Shown: positions 1-7,052, counted from the stretch's first letter. The stretch is DNA of 64,000 nucleotides from Providencia hangzhouensis (GCF_029193595.2 NZ_CP135052.1:2170001-2234000), one strand, 5' to 3'. Numbers and translations are program-made. The notes: a model not told the origin generated them from the sequence alone.

Positions 1-140
1 GTATCTTTAATTGCTTTCTCATAAAGGCTTTTAACATGAGTGCGGATCATTTCTGCATACTCAGGTGATTTTTCAAATTCAGAGCAATGTTTTGCAATAT
101 CATTTGCCAAGCTATCAGCAATAGTATTGTTATCTTTCAT
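1..140 (-). CDS. Phage hypothetical protein, 3' part cut by the window edge
   Basis: A leftward reading frame begins at the ATG ending at 140 and runs open to the window edge, giving at least 46 residues rich in Lys, Glu, Asp and Ser. Its start is preceded on the minus strand by AGGTAATAACC, a usable ribosome binding site. I do not recognise the protein. It would be the most distal visible gene of the leftward early operon after recE, recT and dam, a place that usually holds small non-essential genes or leads to xis and int. Confidence 0.5.
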   Translation of the reverse strand, partial: MKDNNTIADSLANDIAKHCSEFEKSPEYAEMIRTHVKSLYEKAIKD

Positions 141-181
141 GGTTATTACCTAATTGGTTAGTTAAATCACATAGGGAAGGG

Positions 182-976
182 TTAGTAATTCATCCACAGG
201 CATTCTGTTCGGGTTCCAGTGCCACGACCTGCGGAAATACGGGATTGTTTTGTTACCTTTCGCCAGCTTGATAATTCATCGTTGTACAACTCTGATTCAT
301 AGCCACTGATAGCAACCATGCCAGATACTGATTTAAGTACCTGCAGTAATTCATGGTGTTGATCGGTGGTGAGTTCAAAGTTGTAATAACGATTTCGCAT
401 TACTCTGGTGGATGGAACATAGGGGGGATCTACATAAAACAAGGTATCAGCGCTGTCATGCTGCTTGATTAATTCAATTGCTGGTTTGTTTTCTATGATT
501 ACACCTTGCAACCGACTGCATACAGCAGCTAGGTTTTCAGGGTATTTAGCCCAAAGGTGTGAAGCTGTTGCATACTTGCGCTTACTATCAGAGCGGAAAC
601 CTGATGTTCCACCTGATGAAGCTGCGGAACCAAAACCCATACAAGCACGAACAACCATTCGCCTAGCGCGTTCAATAGGGTCATTGATATTTATTCTGGC
701 CAGTTCGAATTCATCACGTGAATAGGGTGTTAAGTAGCAAGCACGTTGTAGCTGTTCATTCATTGCTTTATCACGTATCACCTGAAATAAATTAACTACC
801 TCACTATCTAAATCGTTATAAACCTCAGCGTAGCTAGGTTCTTTTTGCATTAGAACACCAGCCGCGCCACCGAATGGTTCAACATAGCAACGGTGATCAG
901 GGAAGTGGCTAATCACCCATTTAGCTAAGCGAAACTTGCTACCGTGGTAGCGTATTACTGGATGCTTGATAGTCAT
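182..976 (-). CDS. DNA adenine methyltransferase, D12 (Dam) class
   Basis: Phage N6-adenine DNA methyltransferase of 264 residues. Visible motifs are the N-terminal YHGSK (10-14), the AdoMet-binding VEPFGGAAG (32-40) and the catalytic DPPY (183-186), in the order of the Dam/D12 family. It probably methylates phage and host DNA to escape restriction or to affect replication or packaging; GATC specificity is the usual one for the family but cannot be read from the sequence. Its start overlaps the stop of the upstream gene by ATGA, so the two are probably translationally coupled. No partner endonuclease is adjacent, so it is an orphan methylase. Confidence 0.92.
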   Translation of the reverse strand: MTIKHPVIRYHGSKFRLAKWVISHFPDHRCYVEPFGGAAGVLMQKEPSYAEVYNDLDSEVVNLFQVIRDKAMNEQLQRACYLTPYSRDEFELARININDPIERARRMVVRACMGFGSAASSGGTSGFRSDSKRKYATASHLWAKYPENLAAVCSRLQGVIIENKPAIELIKQHDSADTLFYVDPPYVPSTRVMRNRYYNFELTTDQHHELLQVLKSVSGMVAISGYESELYNDELSSWRKVTKQSRISAGRGTGTRTECLWMNY

Positions 977-1275
977 TGCTTAGCCTTTTTAGCACCGGGT
1001 GCTTGTCTGGCTTGTTTTATGTTTTCTTCGTCTTCTTTGTACATGGTTGGATTGGTGATGCAGTCATCTAAATAAGCGTTTACCTCATCCAATAAGTAAA
1101 CATGCTTGCGCGGGGCTAAATAGATTTTTCTTAGAATACCTTCTTTATCACGGCTATCTAATGCCGTTCTACCCAAGCCAGTTACTTTTTTAACTAAGTC
1201 AGAAGAAATAACTTTCCCAATGGTACCGATTTCTTCTATGCCAATAATTTCTAATTTTAATGATTCTAAATTCAT
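973..1275 (-). CDS. Small phage protein with AlpA/excisionase-like DNA-binding fold (putative)
   Basis: A 100-residue protein. The central segment (about residues 28-68: a short helix, TGLGRTAL, then a wing-like stretch and DEVNAYLDD) resembles the MerR/AlpA-type helix-turn-helix of phage regulators and excisionases, where a TGLSRTT-like helix is followed by a basic wing and a final E-A-W/Y-L helix. The C-terminal 25 residues are Lys/Ala/Gln-rich and probably disordered. It lies between recT and dam in the leftward operon. A role as regulator or Xis is inference; with no integrase visible it cannot be assigned. Confidence 0.55.
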   Translation of the reverse strand: MNLESLKLEIIGIEEIGTIGKVISSDLVKKVTGLGRTALDSRDKEGILRKIYLAPRKHVYLLDEVNAYLDDCITNPTMYKEDEENIKQARQAPGAKKAKQ

Positions 1276-1314
1276 AATTTCCCCTAAGGTGGGGCGAACC
1301 CCACCACAAGTTTA

Positions 1315-2376
1315 TTATTGGTATTCGTCTTTCATGTCGTTCAGCGTCAAACTGAATGAATCGAACAACTCATCGCCAAGCTTGCGTTTGTTGGCAGTAA
1401 GGAATTGAACAACCTTTTCGAATGCTGCTTTAGCTTCTGGTGAGCCACCAGCAGGCAGGCTGTTAATTTGTGCTTCAAGGTTGTTGCGTGAATCGACACG
1501 GTGATAAGCCTGTTTAGCTTTGTTGGTGAGTTCGGTATACAACGAAGTACCCATAACTGATTTGAGTTCTTCAATTTGGCTACGTATAGCTTTGAACTGT
1601 TCCAATGTTTCAGCGTTACTGATTGCTTGACGCATTTCATCAGGGTTAAATCCATCATCAACAATCTCACCTGTTATTACATTGCTATCGCCGCTGGTGG
1701 CTTCTTGATGTTGCTCAGGCTCATTTTGCTGAGTAATTTCATTGAGGCTTACGCGTTCTTTTTGTGGGGTAACATCTTTGATAGTACGCTCTTCAAGTTC
1801 ATCTGGCGTATAAACCCCCATAATCACCTCAGGGCAATACAGGCGCGACCAGTATTTAACAGCCAAGTAAGCAATTTGTTGCTTCGGCATGGTTTTCCAT
1901 AGCGGTGAGTTACGCGTTTGTACATCAGCTAAGTAAACCGGTTCACCGTATGTAATTTCCGTTTCACCTCTGAGAACTGCACCAACACGAATATATAAAC
2001 CTGATTCGTCACGATTTTCTTTTACACCTACAATTTTTTCCCAGTCTCCGCCATATTCGTAATGGAATCTGCTATCAACAACTTTTGAGCTAGTGATAAC
2101 CGAATTAACTAGTTGCGCTTCATAGCCAAGCGTGCCATTTATTAAATGTGTTTTTTGCCCTACAGCAAAAGGGTCCATTCCCCAGCGAGACGCTTGCATT
2201 ACAATAGCTAAACAATCGGCAGGTTTGCCCTGTAAATGTTTAGGTACCGTCGCGGTACCAGATGCCATTAAATCAGCAATACGGATAACACAATTCATTG
2301 CTTCTGGATTAAAAAGAAGTGACATGTTATTCATGACACTGGTTTGCGGTTGGTTACTTAAAGCGACTTCTGACAT
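1315..2376 (-). CDS. recT: RecT-family single-strand annealing recombinase
   Basis: A 353-residue RecT-like annealing protein that coats single-stranded DNA made by the RecE exonuclease and pairs it with complementary strands during phage recombination. The conserved core spans about residues 20-210, including the ADCLAIVMQASRWGMDPFAVGQKTH-type region and MPKQQIAYLAVKYWSR. The C-terminal third is Gln/Glu-rich and more variable. I chose the ATG at 2376 rather than an in-frame ATG 10 codons upstream because AGAGGT lies 7 bases ahead of it. It follows recE by about 55 bp in the same leftward operon. Confidence is high for family and role. Confidence 0.93.
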   Translation of the reverse strand: MSEVALSNQPQTSVMNNMSLLFNPEAMNCVIRIADLMASGTATVPKHLQGKPADCLAIVMQASRWGMDPFAVGQKTHLINGTLGYEAQLVNSVITSSKVVDSRFHYEYGGDWEKIVGVKENRDESGLYIRVGAVLRGETEITYGEPVYLADVQTRNSPLWKTMPKQQIAYLAVKYWSRLYCPEVIMGVYTPDELEERTIKDVTPQKERVSLNEITQQNEPEQHQEATSGDSNVITGEIVDDGFNPDEMRQAISNAETLEQFKAIRSQIEELKSVMGTSLYTELTNKAKQAYHRVDSRNNLEAQINSLPAGGSPEAKAAFEKVVQFLTANKRKLGDELFDSFSLTLNDMKDEYQ

Positions 2377-2431
2377 GATGATTACCTCTAAATTGATAAG
2401 CGCCATGTAGTGAGCAGGGCGCTAGAATGGA

Positions 2432-3865
2432 TTAAGCTTCTTCTAATTGAAGTTCTTCTAACTTGCGTGTTTCAAAGTCAGTAAGATTAATTGTGAGCGT
2501 TTCGGTGACTGGGGCAGGCCATACGCCAGTATTCATTGAGTTATTGATATCGCGCAGCGTCTTTTTGTACTCCAAGCGACCAAGTTCAAGCAGTTCAGGT
2601 GATGCTTCAACGATTGCAACCCAGTGGTAATTTTCGTCTTTGTTGACGAATATCCAGAAGAACTGGTCTAGCATGGCGATATCGCAGTACATTGCAGCGC
2701 TGACATGGTAATCACGGTTAATGATTTCCTTGCGTATCATTGCTGTGATTGCATCCTGCTTGTATCGTCCTAATGAAGCTGATTTAAGGTCAAAACCAAC
2801 TCTTAGGTTTTCGTCATACTGGATCTCTAAGTCAGGACGCACACGAACTTCTAAGCCTGTGTCATCGTCGATACCGTAATAACTAACTTCAACTGCACGG
2901 TTAGGGTGAGTTACCAGCTTACCAGCCTCTGGATGGTCAAATACGGCTTGCTGCATAGCCTTGCCTAAACGGTACTGATCACCTGTAATGCGAATGCGTG
3001 ATTCATCGGCTTGCCATGCGCTGATTAAATCATCTTCAAAAACTGCATCAGGCTTAACGGCTTTAACAGATGCGGCTAACTCTTCTTTCTTACCTGTTAA
3101 CTTAAGTTGCTCTGTCTTTGGCTTGTCAGCGTTATATTCACGGATGAAGGCTTTAATTGAGTCTGTATTAGTAAACGCACCAGCAGGAATAGTAGGTGCT
3201 AGGCTAAACTCATCTTCAACCTTTTCAGGCTCTAAAACCAAGGTATGGAACAAGCTACCGAAGTCTAAGGCTTCTGAACGCTCACGCTGAATAACTTTGC
3301 TGATATGGCGGCGTTCGAAGTACATCAAGCTGATACGACCATCTTTCAACATCGTGCTGCTAATGCCGTTTGATGAATGGTAATCATCATTTGAAATATC
3401 GGTATAACGCCCGGGTTCAAAGTAAGGTGGTTCATTTACGGGGCATTCTTCAATAATTTCTGGTTCTGCATTACCAGTTTGTTTATCTTCACTGGCGTGA
3501 GTAATCACATCAGGTTTAGCAGGTTCGGTAACTTCCTCTTTATCAGGCGAAACCAAAGACTGGAAGTATTTCTTGCGGTCAATGTTAGAACGGAATTTAT
3601 CAGGGTTCTTAATGATATGAATGTAAGCATTGATGATGTCGTTATCATGTAGAAACATCAGCTTTGGCGTTGATGTAGTGGTAATGCTTAACTCAAAAGC
3701 TACCTTTTCGAACGGTTCAAATTCTTCGCTGGTGGCGGTTTTGTTCAAGTGATTTGTTAGCTTATCAATGTTTTCAGGCGTGTTAATGTCATTGGCCATT
3801 AAGATTGCGCTAACAATGTTGCTTAATTTGCGTTGTTCAAATTGCTCTTGTTCTTGATTGCTCAT
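2432..3865 (-). CDS. recE: RecE-type exodeoxyribonuclease VIII
   Basis: A 477-residue 5'-3' double-strand exonuclease that makes 3' tails for RecT. The C-terminal half (from about residue 150, PGRYTDISNDDYHSSNGIS) matches the RecE nuclease domain of the PD-(D/E)XK superfamily, with EVRVRPDLEI and FDLKSASLG supplying the acidic and Lys residues. The N-terminal third is a variable acidic region that is not needed for catalysis in known RecE. It is much shorter than Rac RecE (866 residues), as usual for phage versions. AAGGAATTATCTA ahead of the ATG supports the start. It overlaps the upstream small ORF by 29 bp. Confidence 0.92.
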   Translation of the reverse strand: MSNQEQEQFEQRKLSNIVSAILMANDINTPENIDKLTNHLNKTATSEEFEPFEKVAFELSITTTSTPKLMFLHDNDIINAYIHIIKNPDKFRSNIDRKKYFQSLVSPDKEEVTEPAKPDVITHASEDKQTGNAEPEIIEECPVNEPPYFEPGRYTDISNDDYHSSNGISSTMLKDGRISLMYFERRHISKVIQRERSEALDFGSLFHTLVLEPEKVEDEFSLAPTIPAGAFTNTDSIKAFIREYNADKPKTEQLKLTGKKEELAASVKAVKPDAVFEDDLISAWQADESRIRITGDQYRLGKAMQQAVFDHPEAGKLVTHPNRAVEVSYYGIDDDTGLEVRVRPDLEIQYDENLRVGFDLKSASLGRYKQDAITAMIRKEIINRDYHVSAAMYCDIAMLDQFFWIFVNKDENYHWVAIVEASPELLELGRLEYKKTLRDINNSMNTGVWPAPVTETLTINLTDFETRKLEELQLEEA

Positions 3866-4001
3866 TAGATAATTCCTTGTCGGTTTGAATTGCTATCCAA
3901 GTGACGAAAGCCCACTCGATACCATCTTTAAAATTTATGAATTCTTGTCTTTTTCCACGTACGATAAATACATGAAAACCATTTTCGATAAAAAACATCA
4001 T
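3837..4001 (-). CDS. Small phage protein overlapping the recE start
   Basis: A 54-residue reading frame with an ATGATG start preceded by AAAGGTGATTGAA, a good ribosome binding site. The first half is hydrophobic and aromatic (MMFFIENGFHVFIVRGK), followed by a Trp-containing segment, and the last residues overlap recE out of frame by 29 bp. It is the first gene of the leftward early operon and lies immediately downstream of a perfect 17-bp palindrome at 4016-4032. Size and position recall the small proteins found in front of recE or gam-like genes, but I cannot assign a function. Translation coupling to recE is likely from the overlap. Confidence 0.6.
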   Translation of the reverse strand: MMFFIENGFHVFIVRGKRQEFINFKDGIEWAFVTWIAIQTDKELSNEQSRTRAI

Positions 4002-4015
4002 TTCAATCACCTTTG

Positions 4016-4032
4016 ATAAACAACTTGTTTAT
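4016..4032. promoter_or_regulatory. Perfect 17-bp palindrome, putative phage operator
   Basis: ATAAACAA-C-TTGTTTAT is a perfect 8+1+8 inverted repeat. The same arms recur with an A centre at 7220-7236 and in degenerate form at 4258-4274, 5012-5028 and 29853-29869. It lies 15 bp before the first gene of the recE operon. The most economical reading is a binding site for the prophage repressor or the Cro-like protein. Confidence 0.7.
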
Positions 4033-4044
4033 GTTTGTGGCGTG

Positions 4045-4071
4045 AAAAAAATCCAGCTAAAACAGCTAGAT
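4045..4071 (-). terminator. Leader terminator of the leftward early operon
   Basis: On the minus strand an 8-bp stem (arms at 4064-4071 and 4051-4058, one G-U pair, five-base loop) is followed by a run of Ts. It sits between the leftward early promoter with its boxA-like site and the first gene of the operon, where lambda-like phages place terminators overcome by antitermination. Confidence 0.6.
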
Positions 4072-4128
4072 TGATTAATATTGTCACTGTCCAAATCTTG
4101 CATTCCGAATCTACGGGTTAGCTAAGAC

Positions 4129-4185
4129 ATTCTGCGGCTCACAGAATTTAGGAGTGTGATAGCCATTCTGTATTGTTAAAGAGCA
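4129..4185 (-). promoter_or_regulatory. nut-like antitermination site (boxA plus hairpin)
   Basis: Reading leftward, TGCTCTTTAACAAT at 4185-4172 is identical to the rRNA-operon type boxA. It is followed by a hairpin at 4147-4129 with 6-bp arms (ATTCTG/CAGAAT) and a 7-base loop, in the place of a boxB. The site lies about 20 bp after the predicted start of leftward transcription and before the terminator at 4045-4071. No N-like gene was recognised. Confidence 0.5.
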
Positions 4186-4212
4186 TTAACCTTGTGGGTT
4201 AATATGAGATAA

Positions 4213-4274
4213 AGAATAAACCATAAAAGACAGTTGTCAACTGTTAAAAACAAATAAATAACCAATTTGTTTAT
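4213..4274 (-). promoter_or_regulatory. Leftward early promoter (PL-like) with upstream operator
   Basis: On the minus strand TTGACA (4240-4235), a 16-bp spacer and TATTCT (4218-4213) form a good sigma-70 promoter directed toward recE. Just upstream, 4258-4274 reads ATAACCAA-T-TTGTTTAT, a one-mismatch version of the 17-bp palindrome. Position 4269-4279 also carries one copy of the 11-mer GTTTATCTTTT. Confidence 0.6.
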
Positions 4275-4287
4275 CTTTTCCGTGAAT

Positions 4288-4311
4288 AAAAAAGCCAGCT
4301 CGAGGCTGGCT
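4288..4311 (-). terminator. Intrinsic terminator of the repressor gene
   Basis: A 7-bp stem AGCCAGC/GCTGGCT with loop TCGAG is followed on the minus strand by six Ts. It lies 20 bp after the repressor stop codon and separates repressor transcription from the leftward early operon. Confidence 0.8.
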
Positions 4312-4330
4312 GTAAATGTAATGCTTTGTT

Positions 4331-4930
4331 TTACTTTTCGTTTTTACTAATTATGAACTCTATAAAGTCTTGTATCTTTTCTTTTTCGTTATCGGGCAAT
4401 GCCGCAAATTTTTTATGATCGTAATGAAGAACATCTGAATCATCTTTAGACATGAGTAATTCGTATGGCTTACGGCCTAAGGCTTCCGCAATAGCAGCAA
4501 CGCTATCAACAGTAGCACTGGACTCATTCTTAATAATGCGGTTTACAGTGGCTTGGCCTAAACCGGATTTAACTGATAACTGGGCCTGTGATTTAAAGCC
4601 ATCAATTAGCATGAATGTTGTGATGTTATCACCAAGTATGCGCCCAATGTCGGTAGGCTGGCGGGCTAATTCGTCTGCAATCTGTTCAGCAGGGACATTC
4701 AAGTGATCCTTGTCCATGTAATACTTAGGTAGCTTGGTAAGGTGCTCAATCTTTCTAGCAATAGGATCGCTAAGCGAGCGATGACTTTTCATATCTGATG
4801 ACATTAAATAACGAGAAATAACATTAGGAGCACAACCAAGCGCTGCCGCTAGGCTCTTCTGTTTCCCTTCGTAATGCTTTTCTATCACAAAGACAAGATT
4901 GTCTCTTCTGATATCCTGAATGCTTTTCAC
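4331..4930 (-). CDS. Prophage repressor with two helix-turn-helix domains
   Basis: A 199-residue DNA-binding protein divergent from a Cro-like gene, the classic repressor position. The N-terminal part holds one HTH (about residues 24-45, QKSLAAALGCAPNVISRYL), and a second XRE-type HTH lies at about 115-155 (QAQLSVKSGLGQATVNRII). There is no S24/LexA-like peptidase domain, so RecA-stimulated self-cleavage is not expected; inactivation by the antirepressor at 28794-29579 is the likely alternative. The start is a GTG with AGGGA about ten bases upstream. The gene ends at an intrinsic terminator. Repressor function is inferred from position and HTH content. Confidence 0.8.
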   Translation of the reverse strand: MKSIQDIRRDNLVFVIEKHYEGKQKSLAAALGCAPNVISRYLMSSDMKSHRSLSDPIARKIEHLTKLPKYYMDKDHLNVPAEQIADELARQPTDIGRILGDNITTFMLIDGFKSQAQLSVKSGLGQATVNRIIKNESSATVDSVAAIAEALGRKPYELLMSKDDSDVLHYDHKKFAALPDNEKEKIQDFIEFIISKNEK

Positions 4931-5074
4931 TGTATTTTTCCCTTGCGTTTATTTTGTTCGATATTGTTTATTCTGTTTATCTATTAAATATCAAATTAAC
5001 CTTTGAGGTAAATTCCCAATTTGTTTATCATTATTTAAAATCTTGATTGATGTTTATCTTTTTAGGTGGTTAAT
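4931..5074. promoter_or_regulatory. Divergent repressor/cro control region with repeated operator half-sites
   Basis: Four same-direction half-sites occur in about 95 bp: TTGTTTAT at 4964, CTGTTTATC at 4973, TTTGTTTATC at 5020 and TGTTTATC at 5051. A rightward promoter is visible as TTGAGG (5003-5008), 17 bp, TATCAT (5026-5031), its -10 overlapping the third half-site. A leftward promoter candidate for the repressor is TTTACC, 16 bp, TATTTA on the minus strand. The arrangement fits OR-type control by the two divergent regulators. Confidence 0.6.
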
Positions 5075-5296
5075 ATGGCATTTACAGACTTCAAAACATT
5101 CTGGAATGGTCTATCTAAACGTGAACGCCAGCAATTTGCAGACAGCGCAAACCTGACCGTTCAGTATATTTCTATTCATCTACGCTATTGCAGTCGTAGC
5201 GTGTCATTACAGACAGCTAAGCGGTTACAGAAAGCTCTTAACTCATTCGGTATAGAGCTAACGTTAGACCAAATAGCAGACAAATTTATGAAGTAA
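5075..5296 (+). CDS. Cro-like small HTH regulator
   Basis: A 73-residue basic protein with a helix-turn-helix near residues 20-45 (QFADSANLTVQYISIHLRY), first gene of the rightward early operon and divergent from the repressor. The ATG at 5075 is preferred over an in-frame GTG three codons earlier because AGGTGG sits five bases ahead. Together with the repressor it probably reads the GTTTATC half-sites between the two genes. A rho-independent terminator follows directly. A boxA-like GCTCTTAAC lies in its 3' part at 5234-5242. Cro identity rests on position and size rather than close similarity. Confidence 0.72.
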   Translation: MAFTDFKTFWNGLSKRERQQFADSANLTVQYISIHLRYCSRSVSLQTAKRLQKALNSFGIELTLDQIADKFMK

Positions 5297-5304
5297 ATCA
5301 CACT

Positions 5305-5328
5305 AGGCCGCGAAAGCGGTCTTTTTTT
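5305..5328 (+). terminator. Intrinsic terminator after the cro-like gene (tR1-like)
   Basis: A 7-bp stem with a GAAA tetraloop (arms 5305-5311 and 5316-5322, one G-U pair) is followed by seven Ts. It stands between the cro-like gene and the replication genes, so rightward expression needs read-through or antitermination. Confidence 0.85.
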
Positions 5329-5423
5329 GATTGGATGGATAAACAATAGATCTTTTATGGTTGATTTATTTTTTATTGCTGTGTAATCTCATACCAAGTC
5401 ACACAACATAATGAGGTCAAAAC

Positions 5424-5609
5424 GTGAAAGTTACGTCAAGAATGGAAGCTGCTTCCCAAGGCAAGCTGCGCTATTTCACAGGTAAGAAATGTAAAAACGG
5501 TCATATTGCTGAGCGTTATGTTGCTAATGGTGCTTGCGTTACATGTAACTACGAAAGCTCCATGGAGTATAGGTCAACATTAAAGCAATTAATTATCAAT
5601 GCTAAGTGA
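5424..5609 (+). CDS. Small zinc-ribbon-like phage protein
   Basis: A 61-residue protein starting at a GTG preceded by GAGGTCAAAAC. It carries the pattern Y-F-T-G-K-K-C23-x3-H27 and C38-x2-C41, which looks like a small zinc ribbon and resembles the N-terminal Cys/His segment often seen in phage HNH-type and small early proteins. It has no catalytic HNH part, so it is either a stand-alone binding domain or a relic. It lies just upstream of the O-like replication gene, with 11 bp between its stop and that ATG. Confidence 0.6.
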   Translation: MKVTSRMEAASQGKLRYFTGKKCKNGHIAERYVANGACVTCNYESSMEYRSTLKQLIINAK

Positions 5610-5620
5610 GTGGTGTTTGT

Positions 5621-6610
5621 ATGCGTGATTACGGAAAGGTTTCTCCGCAATTTTGGATTGGAAAAACGGGTAAGGAGATCCGAGAGAAAGGGCATGAGGC
5701 TCTTATTGTGTCGATGTACCTGCTTACGAACCCGCACGCAAACATGATCGGTATGTATTACCTACCAATTATCTATATTGCGCATGAAACAGGATTGGGC
5801 TTAGAAGGGGCTTCAAAGGGGCTTCAAAGGTGTGTTGAATCGGGTTTTTGCCACTATGACGAAACTGCGGAAGTTGTTTGGGTTGTCGAAATGGCAAAGT
5901 ACCAAATAGCCACGTCATTAAAACCATCAGATAACCGATGTATAGGTATACAAAGAGAGTATGAAAGTCAGCCTAAAAATCTATTTTTATCAGATTTTTA
6001 CGATAAATATGAATCAAGTTTTAACCTGACAGAAAAGCGTGAATCATCAGTAAAAAATGAAAGGGGCTTCGGAGGGGCTTCAAAGACCCTTGGAAGCCAA
6101 GAGCAGGAACAGGAGCAAGAACAGGAACAGAAAGTAAAACCCCCCATACCCCCCAAAGTTAAAAAAGTTAAGGTTAATGATTTTGAATATCCAAATGAAT
6201 TGAACCTAGAAGCATGGGAAGAATGGATGCAGTACCGCAAGGAGTTAAAACTAACAGCATACGATAAATCAGAAAGGAGCCTAAAGGCGGCAATCACAAA
6301 GTTGTTAAACCTATCTGGTGGGAACAAAGACACACAAGCAAGAATTGTATTCCAGTCAATATCAAATGGCTGGCAGGGCTTATTTGCATTAAAAGGTGAT
6401 GATTATGGCACAGGCGAATTCAAATTTGATCCAGCTGCGGGGAAGTCGAGAGCAGTTCAGAAAGTCGAACACGCAATCAGGGCAAAGCACGGACAGGAAT
6501 ATCTCGACTCTTTGGCTCAAACTGACGGAGCTGTATGGGGACAAATGGACCAACAAGAATGGAGCGGAACCGTCATTGATGTGGAAACAAGCGCTAAGCG
6601 CATTGAGTGA
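5621..6610 (+). CDS. O-like phage replication initiation protein
   Basis: A 329-residue protein beginning MRDYGKVSPQFWIGKTG, the typical start of O-like/DnaD-like phage replisome organisers. The N-terminal 110 residues form the winged-helix region; a low-complexity Glu-Gln repeat and a Pro/Lys linker follow (about 160-185), then a C-terminal domain (about 190-290). It should bind the phage origin and recruit the helicase loader encoded next. Two pairs of an 11-bp-period DNA repeat lie inside the gene at 5807-5829 and 6063-6085 and may be the origin, as in lambda O. The ATG at 5621 is preferred to an in-frame GTG five codons earlier. Its 3' end overlaps the P-like gene by 206 bp. Confidence 0.82.
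   Translation: MRDYGKVSPQFWIGKTGKEIREKGHEALIVSMYLLTNPHANMIGMYYLPIIYIAHETGLGLEGASKGLQRCVESGFCHYDETAEVVWVVEMAKYQIATSLKPSDNRCIGIQREYESQPKNLFLSDFYDKYESSFNLTEKRESSVKNERGFGGASKTLGSQEQEQEQEQEQKVKPPIPPKVKKVKVNDFEYPNELNLEAWEEWMQYRKELKLTAYDKSERSLKAAITKLLNLSGGNKDTQARIVFQSISNGWQGLFALKGDDYGTGEFKFDPAAGKSRAVQKVEHAIRAKHGQEYLDSLAQTDGAVWGQMDQQEWSGTVIDVETSAKRIE
5807..5829 (+). repeat. Iteron-like direct repeat pair, first copy
   Basis: GGGGCTTCAAAG occurs twice at 5807-5818 and 5818-5829 with a period of 11 bp. Because 11 is not a multiple of three, the two copies are translated in different frames, so the repetition is at DNA level. A related pair lies 256 bp downstream within the same gene. Confidence 0.6.
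6063..6085 (+). repeat. Iteron-like direct repeat pair, second copy
   Basis: GGGGCTTCGGAG (6063-6074) and GGGGCTTCAAAG (6074-6085) repeat the motif of 5807-5829 with the same 11-bp period. Across the four copies the motif is read in all three frames of the O-like gene. Confidence 0.6.
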
Positions 6611-7052
6611 CCAGCAACTGGACGGATTGTTTAAATTCTGTATCGACCGCTGCATGAACGGAAACCCATGGCCACCAGAATTATCAGACGTGATTGTCGC
6701 GTTATCTGATGACTCTGTTAAGCAAAACCCTTTTGGTATTCCGTTTGATGTGATGCTTACTGACTGGAAACGCTATTGTCGTGATCGTGGCATGTATGAC
6801 AGCGCTGAAATGTACCCATACCGCCATCATGTTCAGTATTGGATATTTACAGATACGCGCAGAAAGATGATTGATCTACGCATGACCGAGCCAGAAGTTG
6901 AAAAGACCTTGAAGAAATCATTGCTTGAATGGTCTGAGAAGGTAGCCGCTGGTGGAAAAATACCAAAGCCAACTCTAAGGCTTGCTGATAAATCAAAACC
7001 TCGTCCTGCTTGGATGGATTTAATTGAAAAAGGTAAACAACGGAGACAATAA
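6405..7052 (+). CDS. P-like replication protein (helicase loader)
   Basis: A 215-residue protein resembling lambda P in length and layout: an N-terminal helical part, a Pro-containing NPWPPE segment matching the lambda P NRPFLPS region, and a C-terminal YWIFTD...EKVAAGGKIPKP stretch matching lambda P YWLVTN...RINRGEAIPEP. It would bind host DnaB and load it at the origin with the O-like protein. The ATG at 6405 has GGTGAT five bases upstream; an ATG three codons earlier is possible. It begins inside the O-like gene in another frame, an overlap of 206 bp, far longer than the usual few bases. Confidence 0.8.
   Translation: MAQANSNLIQLRGSREQFRKSNTQSGQSTDRNISTLWLKLTELYGDKWTNKNGAEPSLMWKQALSALSDQQLDGLFKFCIDRCMNGNPWPPELSDVIVALSDDSVKQNPFGIPFDVMLTDWKRYCRDRGMYDSAEMYPYRHHVQYWIFTDTRRKMIDLRMTEPEVEKTLKKSLLEWSEKVAAGGKIPKPTLRLADKSKPRPAWMDLIEKGKQRRQ

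Noticed and set aside
6090..6130. Glu-Gln tandem repeat in the O-like gene as a mobile or CRISPR-like repeat
   Set aside because: It is a short in-frame low-complexity codon repeat; no spacers or longer units are present.
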